Origin: Natronococcus pandeyae
GTDB taxonomy: Archaea > Halobacteriota > Halobacteria > Halobacteriales > Natrialbaceae
Assembly: GCF_008122205.1 (NCBI RefSeq)
Contig: NZ_PHNJ01000024.1
Location: forward strand, 1-45,074
Direction of reading: 5' to 3'
Length of the DNA stretch: 45,074 nt
In this document: positions 24,003 through 33,499 of the stretch, piece after piece
Numbering within the stretch: position 1 is the first letter of the stretch
How the letters are laid out: each line of letters starts with the position of its first letter
Position numbers and translations under genes: made by a program
The notes under the pieces: generated by a model
Told to the model about the DNA's origin: nothing
What the model saw: only the letters and a program-made list of their open reading frames with translations
The model's database searches: none

Positions 24003-24757
24003 CGCCCTGGCTCGCCGCCTGCCGGGGCGCTGTCGGGTTCCTGACGCGCCTCCCGGCGAGTCACCGCGACGGCGACTGGGAGGCCTTCAGGGAGACGCCG
24101 ACCGCGTTTCCGCTCGTCGGCTATCTCGTGGGCGCGCTCGCGGCGATACCGCTGCTCGCAGCGGACACCCTCCCGTCACCAACCGTGGCGTTCGGCTACC
24201 TGCTCGCGGTGTACGCGGTAACCGGGATCCACCACCTCGACGGCGTCGCGGACCTGGGCGACGCGCTGGTCGTCCACGGCGACGACGAGCGCCGACGCGA
24301 GGTTCTCAAGGATACGACGACCGGTGTCGGCGCGCTGCTTTCCGTCTCGCTCGTCGTCGCCGGACTCGCCCTCGCGGGGTTCGGTCTCGCCGGTCTCTCG
24401 ATCCTCGAGGCGGTCGCAATCGCGGTCGCGGCGGAGGTCGGGACGAAGCTCGGAATGGCCGCGCTGGCCTGTTTCGGGACTGCGAGCCATCCGGGGATGG
24501 GCGAGCAGTTCACGACTGCGACGACGCCGGCGTCGTTCGTCGCGCCCGCAGCGGTCGCCGTTCCCGCGGCGGTTCTCACCTGGCCGCATCCGACCGCCGC
24601 GGTCGCCCTCTGTGGCGCGCTCGCCGGCGTCGCGCTCCCCTGGCTGTGGGCGAACCGCCACCTCGGCGGCATCAACGGCGATATCTTCGGCGCCGCCAAC
24701 GAAATCGGTCGCGTCGCCGGGCTCCACCTGGGGGTGATCGCGTGGACGCTGTCGTGA
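23999..24757 (+). CDS. cobS: Adenosylcobinamide-GDP ribazoletransferase CobS
   Basis: A 252-residue membrane protein. CobS joins adenosylcobinamide-GDP and alpha-ribazole (phosphate) in the last assembly step of cobalamin. Family blocks: GFLTRLPASHRDGD near the N-terminus, FPLVGYLVGAL, the DGVADLGDAL motif with its metal-binding aspartates (about residues 80-90) and KDTTTGVGAL, then GGINGDIFGAANEIG near the C-terminus. About six hydrophobic segments. The gene starts inside the end of cbiB (ATGA overlap) and its own end overlaps the cobY start. Confidence 0.95.
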   Translation: MTPWLAACRGAVGFLTRLPASHRDGDWEAFRETPTAFPLVGYLVGALAAIPLLAADTLPSPTVAFGYLLAVYAVTGIHHLDGVADLGDALVVHGDDERRREVLKDTTTGVGALLSVSLVVAGLALAGFGLAGLSILEAVAIAVAAEVGTKLGMAALACFGTASHPGMGEQFTTATTPASFVAPAAVAVPAAVLTWPHPTAAVALCGALAGVALPWLWANRHLGGINGDIFGAANEIGRVAGLHLGVIAWTLS

Positions 24758-25317
24758 TGTGCGGCGGAAAGGGTACCCGCCTCGAGAGCCCCCGCGAGAA
24801 GCCGCTCCACCCGATCGGCGGCGCGGCGATGGTCGATCGCGTGCTGGCAGGACTCGAGGCGAGCGCCGTCGAAACCGTCTTCGCAGCCGTCTCGTCTAAC
24901 GCGCCGGAGACGAGCGAGCATCTCGAGCGAGCCGACGCCGTTCGAACGATCGAAACTGCCGGCGAGGGCTACGTGACCGACCTGATGACGGTCCTCGAGC
25001 ATCCAGCGATCGAGCCGCCGGTGCTCACCGTTGCGGCGGACCTGGCGCTGCTCGAGGGTTCGGTCGTCGACCGGTCCCTCGCGAGACACGGCGAACGTAC
25101 AGCCTCGCTGACGGTCTCCGTCCCCGTCGCGCTGAAACGACGACTCGGCGTCAGCGTCGACACCCGACTCGAGTCCGCCCCCCACCTCGCGCCGACCGGG
25201 GTCAACGTCGTCGGCAGTTCGGAGGAATCCATGACCCACGTGAGCTACGACCCGCGACTGGCGGTGAACGTGAATCGTCTCGAAGACGCTCGAATCGCGG
25301 AGGAACGATGCGGGTAG
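24742..25317 (+). CDS. cobY: GTP:adenosylcobinamide-phosphate guanylyltransferase CobY
   Basis: A 191-residue nucleotidyltransferase. CobY is the archaeal replacement for the bacterial CobU and transfers GMP from GTP to adenosylcobinamide phosphate; unlike CobU it has no kinase activity. The start is the GTG at 24742, 16 bases inside cobS, which gives the exact family start MDAVVMCGGKGTRL with the glycine-rich nucleotide loop; ESPREKPLHPIGG follows, then VLTVAADLALLE. The C-terminus, with PRLAVNVNRLED, is as in other archaeal CobY proteins. Its end overlaps cobT by ten bases. Confidence 0.93.
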   Translation: MDAVVMCGGKGTRLESPREKPLHPIGGAAMVDRVLAGLEASAVETVFAAVSSNAPETSEHLERADAVRTIETAGEGYVTDLMTVLEHPAIEPPVLTVAADLALLEGSVVDRSLARHGERTASLTVSVPVALKRRLGVSVDTRLESAPHLAPTGVNVVGSSEESMTHVSYDPRLAVNVNRLEDARIAEERCG

Positions 25318-26351
25318 TGCTCGCCGCCGGGACGACCGAGACGGCGCTGATCGACGGCATCAGCGCTGCCGGCGCCGCCCCGGAGCTGATGGCGCACACG
25401 CCATCGGCCGACGTCGAGATCCTCGCCTACGGCGCGCCGACGGCCGCGCCGGTCACGCCGGTGAGTCCGACCGGCTGTCCGACGCCCGCGGCCGTGACCC
25501 GCGCCGTCCGGGAGGTCGTCGGGTTCGAGGTGGCGGTCGTCGACGCGGGGCTCAGCGAGCCGACGGGCGCTCCGACGGTCGACCTCGGCGTCGAGCCCGG
25601 TACGGATATCCGGGAGCCCGAGGCCGTCCCCCAAGCGAGCTCGTTCTACCCACGCGCGAGAGAATACGGTCGGACCCTTCCCGACGACACGCTCGTGATC
25701 GGTGAGACGGTCCCTGGCGGGACGACGACCGCACTCGGCGTGCTGACTGCGCTCGACGAACCCGGTGGCGTCTCCTCCTCGCTGCCCACGAATCCGCTCG
25801 AGCGGAAGCGCCGGGTCGTCGAGACGGGACTGGCCGAGAGCGACCTCGAGCCGGGCGACTGCGAGGGCGATCCGCTCGAGGCGATCCGGGCCGTCGGCGA
25901 CCCCGTTCAGCCGACGGTCGCCGGCATCGCGGCCGGCGCGCTCGAGACCGGCACCGACGTGACGCTGGCCGGCGGCACCCAGATGGTCGCGATCGCCGCC
26001 GTTCTCCGTCACGCCGGGATCGACGCGCCGGTGACGATCGCGACGACCTCGTTCGTCGCGGACGAGCAGGGAGACGCCCTCCCTGCGGCCTGCGACCGAC
26101 TCGACTGCGAGTTGCGCGTGACCGACCCCGGCTTCGACGAGCGCGACCACGTCGCGATGGCGCGCTACTGCGCCGGCGAGGCGAAGGAGGGCGTCGCGAT
26201 GGGCGGCGCGCTCTCGCTCGTCCCCGACGGCCGTATGAGTGCGGTCAGGGACCGACTCGAGGTCGTCTGTGCGCGTCTCGGGATCGAACCCGAAACCGGC
26301 GAGCAAGAGGGCGCCGCGACCGAACCGACGGAGGGAACGCATGGACCCTGA
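25308..26351 (+). CDS. cobT: Nicotinate-nucleotide--dimethylbenzimidazole phosphoribosyltransferase family protein (archaeal CobT)
   Basis: A 347-residue cytoplasmic enzyme that would make alpha-ribazole 5'-phosphate from the lower-ligand base and nicotinate mononucleotide. It is of the archaeal type (UPF0284-like), seen in VLAAGTTETALIDGIS at the start, TPVSPTGCPTPAAVTRA, the GETVPGGTTTALGVL stretch (about residues 131-145) that contacts the nucleotide, and AGGTQMVAIAAVL. The C-terminal tail is acidic and low complexity. It overlaps cobY by ten bases and the following aminotransferase gene by eleven. Confidence 0.92.
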   Translation: MRVVLAAGTTETALIDGISAAGAAPELMAHTPSADVEILAYGAPTAAPVTPVSPTGCPTPAAVTRAVREVVGFEVAVVDAGLSEPTGAPTVDLGVEPGTDIREPEAVPQASSFYPRAREYGRTLPDDTLVIGETVPGGTTTALGVLTALDEPGGVSSSLPTNPLERKRRVVETGLAESDLEPGDCEGDPLEAIRAVGDPVQPTVAGIAAGALETGTDVTLAGGTQMVAIAAVLRHAGIDAPVTIATTSFVADEQGDALPAACDRLDCELRVTDPGFDERDHVAMARYCAGEAKEGVAMGGALSLVPDGRMSAVRDRLEVVCARLGIEPETGEQEGAATEPTEGTHGP

Positions 26352-27369
26352 TGCGATTCGAACCGGGACGCGGGTCCCCCACGGCGGCGAACCCGACCGC
26401 GAGATCCTCGATTTCTCGGCGAACACGAACCCCGAAACGCCCGACGGGGTGAAAGCGATCTATCGGGACGCGTTCGAGGCGTCTCGTCGCTACCCGGACG
26501 ACGACTATCCCGACTACCGGGCCGCCGCGGCCGACTTCGTCGGCTGCGATTCCGAGAACGTGATTCCGACGCCCGGCGGGCTCGCGGCGATTCGGCTGGC
26601 GATGGAGTGCTCGCTCGAGCCGGGTGACGAGGCGCTCGTCCCCTACCCGAGCTTCGGCGAGTACGCTCGAGAGGTCCGGCTGCAGGGAGCGACGCCCGTG
26701 TTTACGCGCGTCGACGACCTGCTCGAGCACCGTCACGACGTCCTCGAGACCGTCGCGCTGGCGGTCGTCTGCACCCCGAACAACCCGACAGGTGAGGCGG
26801 CCGACCCCGACGCGCTGGCGTCGTTCGTGGCTCGCTGTGGAGACGCGGGGACGACGCTGCTGGTCGACGAGGCGTTTCTGGGCTTCACCGACTTGCCGTC
26901 CGCGGTCGGGTTGGACCGCGAGCACGTCGTCGTCGCCCGGTCGCTCACCAAGCTGTTCGGCCTCCCGGGGCTCCGGGCCGGCTTCGCCGTCGCGACGGGC
27001 GAGCGGCGTGACGGGCTCGAGACCGCCAGACGAGCCTGGTCGCTCGGGACACCGGCGGCACGGGTCGGTGCCTACTGTTTACGCCAGGACGCGTTCGTCC
27101 GGGAGACTCGCGAGCGCGTCGCCAGCGAGCGCGAGCGGATGCGAACTGTGCTGTCCGACCGGTTCGACGTGACGCCGTCGGACGCGCCGTACCTGCTGTG
27201 CGATGTCGGCGACCGCGACGTTGCTAACGTACTCGAGGGGGCCCGCGAACACGGCGTCGCCGTCCGTGATGCCACGACCTTCCGCGGCCTCGACTCGCAC
27301 GTCCGGGTCGCCGTCAAGGACCGCGCGACGAACGATCGACTGCTCGAAGCGCTCGGGTGTGACCCATGA
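26341..27369 (+). CDS. cobD: L-threonine-O-3-phosphate decarboxylase CobD (PLP enzyme)
   Basis: A 342-residue fold type I PLP enzyme of the histidinol-phosphate aminotransferase/CobD group. CobD decarboxylates threonine phosphate to aminopropanol phosphate for the corrinoid side arm. Visible: DFSANTNPE near 24, PTPGGLAAIRLA (77-88), CTPNNPTG (144-151), DEAF (176-179) and the PLP lysine in RSLTKLFGLPGLRAG (near 204). Sequence alone cannot fully separate CobD from HisC, but its place between cobT and cbiZ makes the cobalamin role very likely. The start overlaps cobT and the stop overlaps cbiZ by four bases. Confidence 0.9.
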   Translation: MDPDAIRTGTRVPHGGEPDREILDFSANTNPETPDGVKAIYRDAFEASRRYPDDDYPDYRAAAADFVGCDSENVIPTPGGLAAIRLAMECSLEPGDEALVPYPSFGEYAREVRLQGATPVFTRVDDLLEHRHDVLETVALAVVCTPNNPTGEAADPDALASFVARCGDAGTTLLVDEAFLGFTDLPSAVGLDREHVVVARSLTKLFGLPGLRAGFAVATGERRDGLETARRAWSLGTPAARVGAYCLRQDAFVRETRERVASERERMRTVLSDRFDVTPSDAPYLLCDVGDRDVANVLEGAREHGVAVRDATTFRGLDSHVRVAVKDRATNDRLLEALGCDP

Positions 27370-28145
27370 CCGACGCCACCCCCGAGCGCGCCGTAAACGC
27401 CCGCTGCCGCGAGGGCGTGCTCCGGCTCTCCCGTCCCGACGCCGAGTGGCTTTCGACCGGCTGGAACGGCGGTCGCCGGGAGGCCGACTGTGCGTACAAC
27501 GTCTCGGTACCGGAAGGCTGGGAGCGAACCGATCTCGAGCAGTACGTCGGAGAGCGACTCGAGCGGGCCGGATTCGCGGACCGCGGCCCGGTCCTGCTCA
27601 CCGGCGTCGACGTCGCGGACGCACGCGGCGCCCGCTGCGGGCCGGTGACCGTCTACGCGACCGCGGGCGTCTCGAATCCGGCGGCCCTGCCGATGGATCC
27701 CGCGGGCGGCTCGCTCCCGGAGACGGTCGCGTCGGAATCGGACGCGTCGGCGACGGAGCCGCCGACGGGAACCGTCAACCTCCTCGTGTACACCAGCCGA
27801 GGGCTCGCAGACGGCGCCCTCCCCAACCTGCTCACGGTCGCCGCCGAGGCGAAGGCGGCGACGCTGCTCGCGGAGACCGGCTTCCCCGGGACCACCACGG
27901 ACGCGGTCGTCGTCGGACACGATCCGGCGGGTCCGCCCGCGGCGTTCTCGGGGAGCGGAACCGCGGTCGGCGCGGCGACTCGAGCCTGCGTCCGCGACGC
28001 CGTCCGGGCCTCTCTGCGTGCACACTACGACGGCAACGACGACGAAATCCCCGATTCGGTCGAGGGTGCAACGTACGGCGTTTCGACCGACGTCCGGTCC
28101 GAGCCGATTCGACCGCGACTCGAGACGGATTCCGGTCGGGAGTGA
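27366..28145 (+). CDS. cbiZ: Adenosylcobinamide amidohydrolase CbiZ
   Basis: A 259-residue soluble enzyme that cleaves the aminopropanol arm of (pseudo)cobamides or cobinamide to give adenosylcobyric acid, which CbiB then reuses; a hallmark of archaeal corrinoid salvage. Recognised blocks: CAYNVSVPEGW, LLTGVDVADAR, VYATAGVSNPA, TVNLLVYTSRGLADGALPN (split by the domain's central loop), AEAKAATLLAETGFPGTTTD and the final VVVGHDPAGPP. An Ala/Ser/Thr-rich insert near residues 120-138 is haloarchaea-like. Last gene of the operon; the next gene is convergent. Confidence 0.93.
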   Translation: MTDATPERAVNARCREGVLRLSRPDAEWLSTGWNGGRREADCAYNVSVPEGWERTDLEQYVGERLERAGFADRGPVLLTGVDVADARGARCGPVTVYATAGVSNPAALPMDPAGGSLPETVASESDASATEPPTGTVNLLVYTSRGLADGALPNLLTVAAEAKAATLLAETGFPGTTTDAVVVGHDPAGPPAAFSGSGTAVGAATRACVRDAVRASLRAHYDGNDDEIPDSVEGATYGVSTDVRSEPIRPRLETDSGRE

Positions 28146-28162
28146 CCGAGCGGTGGCGAGCG

Positions 28163-30268
28163 CTACGACAGCCGGAGGAACTGTCGGTCGTCGGCTCGTT
28201 CTTCGGTCGCGGGGTACATGATGACGAAGTTCCCGTCGGTGAGCGTCGAGATGCTCTTCGGCAGCGTCTGCAGTTCGGGGTGCCAGCCGACGTCGTTCCG
28301 GCGGGAACTCATACAGACGACGAGATCACCCGATCGCACGTCGTCGCGAAGCGTCGCGAGCAGTCCGTCCCAGCCGGATATCTCCTCGAACTCGCCGGGC
28401 GCTTCCGGCTCGACGAGCGAGAACAGGCGTTCGAACTGCTCCGGGTTGCCGTCGACGGCGAGCCCGTGGACCGGCGCTCCGGTATCCTCCGAGACGAGTT
28501 TGACGGTGTGCAGCGCTTCGTAGAACCCGTCGTTGTGGTCGATTCCCGGCGGCAACACGAGGACGATTCGTTCCGTCGTGTTGAGCGGCTCGCGAACCCG
28601 TCCGACGAGCGTCAGCTGGGTGGTTCGACTCAGGACCTGGTCGATGATGTGCCCGAAGACGTTCTGGACCCGCGAACGAGCGCCGTCCCAGCCGATAACG
28701 AGCGTCGTGATCCGGTTTTCGGCCGTCGAGTTGACGATGCCGGACGCGGTGTTGTGATTGATTCGCGTGTGAGTTTCGATCGGGACCTCCGCGCCCGACG
28801 CGTACTCCTCGACGCCCCCGAGGACGTCCTCGGCCTCGGCAACCTGCGCTTCGGTTCGGGTGTTTCGATCCGGGCGGACGACCGAGACCGTGTGAATGGG
28901 CTCTTCGTCGCGTTCGTTGCGGATGGTGAACGCGAGATTCAGGAGCGATTCCATGTACTTCGAGTCCCTCGAGACCGGAACGAGGATTCGCTGAGGCGTG
29001 TCGCTCGGATCGTACTCCTCGTGTTCGCGTGCGCGAACGAGGGCGCTACCGGCTCGTTCGACGAGTGTGGGACTGACGAGACTCACCACGAGGATCATCA
29101 GGACGACCCCGTTGATCATGTTCTGATCGAACCCGGGGACACCAGCGTCGAAGCCGATCTGGACGATCGCCAGTGCCGCTGCCGCTTGTCCGACCGAGAG
29201 ACCGAACATCCCGAGAACCTCGCTCCGGTCGTAGCCGTACACCTGGCCGGTGGCCCACGAGGCGATGTACTTCGTTATCACGACCATGATGAGCAGCGAG
29301 AGGGCGATAACGAGCGTGTCGAGCCCCTCGGTAAGCACCCAGATATCGACGAGCATTCCGACCGAAAGCAGAAAGAAGGGGATGAACAGCGCGTTGCCGA
29401 CGAACTCGATTCGGTTCATGAGCGGCCCCGTCTCCGGAATGAGGCGATTGAGCGCGAGCCCGGCGAGGAACGCACCGATGATGTGCTCGACACCGACGAG
29501 TTCTGCGAGGAACGCACAGATGAACAGCACGGCCATGACGAACAGGAACTCGAAGTAGCTCTCCTCGGTGTGGCTCCGGAAGAACCACCGCCCGAGTCGT
29601 GGCACGGCCAGCCACACGCCGACGAAAAAGACCGTCAAGCCGATCGTGAGCTGTATCCAGAACGCGGCGTCGAGCGCCCCGCCGGCGGCTGCGACGACGA
29701 CCGCGAGCACGAGCAGGGCGAGCGTGTCCGTGATAATCGTCCCGCCGATGGTCGCAGTCATGGCCTCGTTCTTCGCGATTCCCAGCCGGTTGACGACCGG
29801 ATATGCGAGCAGCGTGTGCGAGGAGAAGATGGCCGCGAACAGCGACGCCGCCGCGAACGTCAGATCCAGCACGTAGATGCCGACTACGGTCCCGACCGCT
29901 TGCGGGATCAGGAACGAGAACAGCCCGAAGACGATGCTTCGATCCTTGTACTCGATGAACTGGTTGAGGTTGATCTCGAGGCCCGCGATGAACATCAGAT
30001 AGATCAGCCCGACCTCGCCGAGCAACTGGATCGTATCGTCCCGCTCGAGCAGATTCGCTCCGTTGGGACCGATCGCCGCGCCGACCAGGATGATTCCGAT
30101 GATCCCTGGCAGGCGGTACCGCTTGAGCACGAGCGGCGCGACGAGGAAGATCACCATCGCGAGCCCGAAGATGAGAACGGGATCGTCGAACGGGGGCGTC
30201 AGAGACGAGGCCGCTGCCGGCGTTGCGACCGAGCCGTCTGCCGACGCGTCGAGCGACCGAGTCTGCAT
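28163..30268 (-). CDS. CPA2-type cation:proton antiporter with Usp-like C-terminal region
   Basis: About 701 residues from the ATG at 30268 (an in-frame GTG-type or ATG start seven codons upstream is possible). Residues 35-420 contain about 11-12 membrane helices of the KefB/NapA (CPA2) family, with [33 protein letters not shown], the unwound [18 protein letters not shown] (the TD pair is the ion-site aspartate region) and [18 protein letters not shown]. Residues 440-700 are cytoplasmic and contain two universal-stress-protein-like segments ([20 protein letters not shown], then [16 protein letters not shown]), probably a regulatory nucleotide-binding module. It likely exports Na+ or K+ against H+. 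It is convergent with cbiZ, only 17 bases apart. Confidence 0.9.
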   Translation of the reverse strand: MQTRSLDASADGSVATPAAASSLTPPFDDPVLIFGLAMVIFLVAPLVLKRYRLPGIIGIILVGAAIGPNGANLLERDDTIQLLGEVGLIYLMFIAGLEINLNQFIEYKDRSIVFGLFSFLIPQAVGTVVGIYVLDLTFAAASLFAAIFSSHTLLAYPVVNRLGIAKNEAMTATIGGTIITDTLALLVLAVVVAAAGGALDAAFWIQLTIGLTVFFVGVWLAVPRLGRWFFRSHTEESYFEFLFVMAVLFICAFLAELVGVEHIIGAFLAGLALNRLIPETGPLMNRIEFVGNALFIPFFLLSVGMLVDIWVLTEGLDTLVIALSLLIMVVITKYIASWATGQVYGYDRSEVLGMFGLSVGQAAAALAIVQIGFDAGVPGFDQNMINGVVLMILVVSLVSPTLVERAGSALVRAREHEEYDPSDTPQRILVPVSRDSKYMESLLNLAFTIRNERDEEPIHTVSVVRPDRNTRTEAQVAEAEDVLGGVEEYASGAEVPIETHTRINHNTASGIVNSTAENRITTLVIGWDGARSRVQNVFGHIIDQVLSRTTQLTLVGRVREPLNTTERIVLVLPPGIDHNDGFYEALHTVKLVSEDTGAPVHGLAVDGNPEQFERLFSLVEPEAPGEFEEISGWDGLLATLRDDVRSGDLVVCMSSRRNDVGWHPELQTLPKSISTLTDGNFVIMYPATEERADDRQFLRLS

Positions 30269-30404
30269 TAGTGATTCGCCCTTCACCACCTCGAACTATC
30301 AATGGTGATCCCGGCAGTGACCGCCTACCGGTCGCTCTTGCCGCCCGAAGAGACGACTGGTCGACACGCCGAGGTTAAATCCGCTCGCGGCGTACACCCG
30401 TTCG

Positions 30405-30818
30405 ATGGTCGACGAGGACCCGCCAACGATCCGCTCGGTCGCCGTCTCACCGGACGACGCCGTCGACGCCTTCGTCTACAGCCAGGAGAATCCTGGCGAG
30501 GCCGTGCTCCGCGTGACGCCGCCGTTCCACGGCCGAATGCGGGCCAGAATCCACGTCTACCGCGTCGACGACACGCACCTGACCGGTGCGGTTCACCTCT
30601 CGCCCGACGACGTTATCGAGGACGACGTGGTCGAAGCGTACCCCCGCCTCGGGGACGAACTCGAGGACGCTCCGCCGGACGAAACCGAACGAACCCGAAA
30701 GCGACACGCCGAGGCGGTCGAGGCGTGGCAGGAACGAGCGCGGGAGGCGATCGTCGAGACAGTGTCGATAGAAACCGCCGACGGCGCGCGCCGCGTCGAA
30801 GTCAAACAGATCGGATAA
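30405..30818 (+). CDS. Conserved haloarchaeal protein, function unknown
   Basis: A 137-residue acidic soluble protein. The N-terminal two-thirds look like an all-beta domain (VYSQENPGEAVLRVTPPFHG, RARIHVYRVDDTHLTGAVHL), the last third a charged helix (ETERTRKRHAEAVEAWQERA). No catalytic motif is seen. It is divergent from the antiporter gene, about 135 bases apart, and has no obvious functional neighbour. Confidence 0.75.
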   Translation: MVDEDPPTIRSVAVSPDDAVDAFVYSQENPGEAVLRVTPPFHGRMRARIHVYRVDDTHLTGAVHLSPDDVIEDDVVEAYPRLGDELEDAPPDETERTRKRHAEAVEAWQERAREAIVETVSIETADGARRVEVKQIG

Positions 30819-30951
30819 CGATACTAGTTACTATTCCGAGAGTTCTTCGAGTCCCGATGTTCGATTTCGCCACGAATCGGCGCACAAGACCATACTTTCA
30901 CTTTCACTCCGGACGGATCGGTTTGACGTACTATCAGCCAAAGTGGTAGGT

Positions 30952-31161
30952 ATGACGCTCATCGTGGATCGGATGGAGGATCGAAACGAGCGAGAGGAAT
31001 CGACGGAGACGGGACCGACCGCTACGTCGGAACGACGGCGAATCGACGTGACGGATCTGCACGCGGACGGAATCTCGGAGTTCGTCGACGCGAACGTCGA
31101 CACCGACGCCGTTTCGCTCGAGCACCGCGGCGCCCGGACCTACCTCGTGCTCGAGAGTTGA
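30952..31161 (+). CDS. Small hypothetical protein
   Basis: A 69-residue protein starting at the ATG at 30952, with an acidic low-complexity N-terminal half and a C-terminal half, RRIDVTDLHADGISEFVDAN then VSLEHRGARTYLVLES, that looks like a small beta-hairpin domain. Many haloarchaea encode such short proteins; no family is named here. A GTG three codons upstream is an alternative start. Confidence 0.55.
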   Translation: MTLIVDRMEDRNEREESTETGPTATSERRRIDVTDLHADGISEFVDANVDTDAVSLEHRGARTYLVLES

Positions 31162-31209
31162 GGCGAACGTCCGACGCGCCAAACGCGTCGTCTCGGTCGC
31201 GCCAGCGTG

Positions 31210-31593
31210 CTACACCTTCGAGACGTCGGCCGCGTCTTCCGCGGCCTCGCGAACCGACTCGACGGTCGCGCTCGGTGACGTCGCCGCCACGGCCGCATTG
31301 AGCGCCCCCTCGAGGATCGGTGCGTCGGCGATAGCCACCTCGTCGACGGCAGCCTCCTCGATCGCGAGTTCGGCGTTCATTACGGCACTACCGAGATCGA
31401 CGAGGACGACGACGCCCCCCTCGCTCCCGATGGCTTCGATCGCTTCGCGGATCGGACCCGGCGTCGTCCCGATCCGGCCGTCTTCCGTGCCGCCGACGGC
31501 CTCGATGCGGGCGTCTCCGCCCATTTCCTGGGCAATTTCTCGGATTCCATCTGCAGCCTGCCGACTGTGTGAGACGACGACGATGCCGACCAT
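31210..31593 (-). CDS. dhaM: Dihydroxyacetone kinase phosphotransfer subunit DhaM
   Basis: A 127-residue EIIA-Man-like protein that carries a phosphoryl group from the PTS protein HPr to DhaL-bound ADP. The active-site histidine is residue 9 in IVVVSHSRQ. Also typical: GGTEDGRIGTTPGPIREAI and VVVLVDLGSAVMNAELAIE. It is a single-domain DhaM, without the HPr and EI-like extensions of Escherichia coli DhaM, so it needs separate PTS proteins encoded elsewhere. The ATG overlaps the dhaL stop by one base. Confidence 0.93.
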   Translation of the reverse strand: MVGIVVVSHSRQAADGIREIAQEMGGDARIEAVGGTEDGRIGTTPGPIREAIEAIGSEGGVVVLVDLGSAVMNAELAIEEAAVDEVAIADAPILEGALNAAVAATSPSATVESVREAAEDAADVSKV

Positions 31594-32351
31594 CAGGCAC
31601 CCTCCTCGTTCTCTTCGTCGACGGCGGCCTCCTCGACAGCAGGCTCTTCGAGTTCCTCCGGATCGACCTCTGTCTCAGCGTCCACCTCGACCTCGCCGTC
31701 CAGATACTCCGTCGCGACCGCGAGCAGTTCCTCGAGCAGGTAGAGCGTACTGGTCGCGCCGGGGTCCTGATGACCGACGGATCGCCAGCCGAGGTACGAC
31801 GCTCGGCCCTTCTTGGCGCGTATCGGCGTCGTAAACGCGACGCCGCGCTCGGCAGCGTCGACGGCCTTCCCGAGCGCCTCGAGGGGGTCGTGGTCGTCGA
31901 CTTCGACCGCCTTCTTGTAGGTGTGGACCGCCGGCGTGATCGCGTCGACCATCGTCTTGTCGCCGACGGAGGCCTTCCCTCGCTCCTCTACGGTCTCGAG
32001 GTAGCGCTCGGCGAACGCAACTGTCGTCTCGGCGGTGATCCCGTCCTCGAGTTCCTGGCTGGCTTTCATTAACGACCCGCCGTAGAGCGGTCCGGCGGCG
32101 CCGCCGACCTCCGAGACGAGCGCCACGCCCGCGGTCTTGACGAGCTCCGCGGGGTCGCCGTCCGTCTCCTCGAGTCGTTCCAGGGCGGCCTGGAACCCGC
32201 GGTTCATGTTTGCACCGTGGTCGGCGTCGCCGATCGCGGAGTCCAGATCCGTCAGGTGTTCTTTTTCTTCCGCGAGGCGATCCGCCATCGCCTCGACCGC
32301 TTCGTGAATCGCTTCGGACTGCGTCTCTCGATCCATCCTGTCGTCACCCAT
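31593..32351 (-). CDS. dhaL: Dihydroxyacetone kinase ADP-binding subunit DhaL
   Basis: A 252-residue all-helical subunit that holds the nucleotide and hands the phosphate to dihydroxyacetone on DhaK. The magnesium-binding signature LTDLDSAIGDADHGANMNRG (about residues 33-52) is present, with aspartates 37, 42 and 44, and further on GGAAGPLYGGSLMKAS and GKASVGDKTMVDAI. After residue 215 comes an acidic tail (EVEVDAETEVDPEELEEP...) that ordinary DhaL proteins lack; this may be a halophilic adaptation. It starts three bases after the dhaK stop and overlaps dhaM. Confidence 0.93.
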   Translation of the reverse strand: MGDDRMDRETQSEAIHEAVEAMADRLAEEKEHLTDLDSAIGDADHGANMNRGFQAALERLEETDGDPAELVKTAGVALVSEVGGAAGPLYGGSLMKASQELEDGITAETTVAFAERYLETVEERGKASVGDKTMVDAITPAVHTYKKAVEVDDHDPLEALGKAVDAAERGVAFTTPIRAKKGRASYLGWRSVGHQDPGATSTLYLLEELLAVATEYLDGEVEVDAETEVDPEELEEPAVEEAAVDEENEEGA

Positions 32352-32354
32352 CGA

Positions 32355-33356
32355 TTACTCCGTCACGGTCAGTCCAGGCGTTTCGGCCGGGGCGGCGAGC
32401 AGGTCCTTCAGTTCGTCGTCGAGTTCGAGGACCGTGATCGAACAGCCCATCATGTCGAGCGAGGTCATGTAGTCGCCGACCCAGGCGTCCCACGTGTCGA
32501 GTCCGCGGTCGTCGAGCAACTCCTGAAGCCGACGGTTGACCACGTAGAGTTCCATCAGCGGCGTCCCGCCCATCCCGTTGACGATGGTGGCGACCTCCGA
32601 ACCCGACTCGAGGTCGAGGTCCTCGAGCACGGCCTCGGTGAGGTGCTCCGTGATCTCGTCGGCGGACATGATCTCCGTGCGCTCGGTCCCCGGCTCGCCG
32701 TGAATGCCGATCCCGAGTTCGATCTCGTCCTCGCCGAGATCGAACGTCGGCTCGCCCTTGTCGGGCGTTACACACGACGTGAGTGCCATTCCCATCGTCC
32801 CGACGCGCTCGTTGGTCTTTTCGGCGACGCGTTTGATCTCCGCTATGTCGCCGCCGCTGGCGGCCATCGCTCCGGCGACCTTGTGGACGAAGATCGTTCC
32901 GCAGACGCCGCGGCGACCCGACGTGTACAGCGAGTCCTCGACGGCGACGTCGTCGTCGACGACGACGTACTCGACGTCCGTGTCGGCCTCCATCTCCGCC
33001 ATCTCGACGGCCGTCTCGAAGTTCATCACGTCGCCCTCGTAGTTCTTGACGACGCAGAACACCCCGTCACCGCCGTCACACGCCTGAATCATCTCGCTCA
33101 ACTGGTCGGCCGTCGGCGAGGTGAACACCTCGCCCGCGGCCGCGCCGTCGAGCATTCCGTCGCCGATGTACCCTGCGTGTGTCGGCTCGTGTCCGCTTCC
33201 GCCCCCGGAGACGAGACCGACCTTGCCTTCGACGGGAGCGTCGTCGCGGACGACGACCTCGGTTCCTTCGAGTCGTCGCAGTTCCGGATGGGCAGCGACC
33301 ATTCCCTCGAGCATCTCGTCGACGACTGCTTCCGGTTCGTTGATGAGTTTCTTCAT
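32355..33356 (-). CDS. dhaK: Dihydroxyacetone kinase substrate-binding subunit DhaK
   Basis: A 333-residue protein starting at the ATG at 33356, preceded by a purine-rich TGAGGAG ribosome-binding sequence. DhaK binds dihydroxyacetone covalently through a histidine hemiaminal; that residue is His 219 in GIGIHGEPG. Other family blocks are LVSGGGSGHEPTHAGYIG (49-66), NYEGDVMNFETA and RRGVCGTIFVHKVAGA. With DhaL and DhaM it phosphorylates dihydroxyacetone to dihydroxyacetone phosphate, feeding glycolytic intermediates; haloarchaea meet this compound as an overflow product of Dunaliella and Salinibacter. The open frame continues far upstream into the neighbour's antisense and is an artefact. Confidence 0.94.
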   Translation of the reverse strand: MKKLINEPEAVVDEMLEGMVAAHPELRRLEGTEVVVRDDAPVEGKVGLVSGGGSGHEPTHAGYIGDGMLDGAAAGEVFTSPTADQLSEMIQACDGGDGVFCVVKNYEGDVMNFETAVEMAEMEADTDVEYVVVDDDVAVEDSLYTSGRRGVCGTIFVHKVAGAMAASGGDIAEIKRVAEKTNERVGTMGMALTSCVTPDKGEPTFDLGEDEIELGIGIHGEPGTERTEIMSADEITEHLTEAVLEDLDLESGSEVATIVNGMGGTPLMELYVVNRRLQELLDDRGLDTWDAWVGDYMTSLDMMGCSITVLELDDELKDLLAAPAETPGLTVTE

Positions 33357-33499
33357 ACTCCTCACGAGGATTGTGGGCACATAGCACGATAACGCTTGCT
33401 CGTAACCACGTCGAGCGAAAAGCGGGCGACGAGGCGAGGGAAACGCCGAAGATCCTCGAGCGTCGCCCGAAGCGGATCGAAACGGAGCCGACGATCGGG

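Noticed and set aside
27203-30271. A 1022-codon plus-strand open frame opposite cobD-cbiZ and the antiporter
   Set aside because: High GC removes stop codons from antisense frames. It overlaps three clear genes (two on another frame, one on the other strand) and shows no domain.
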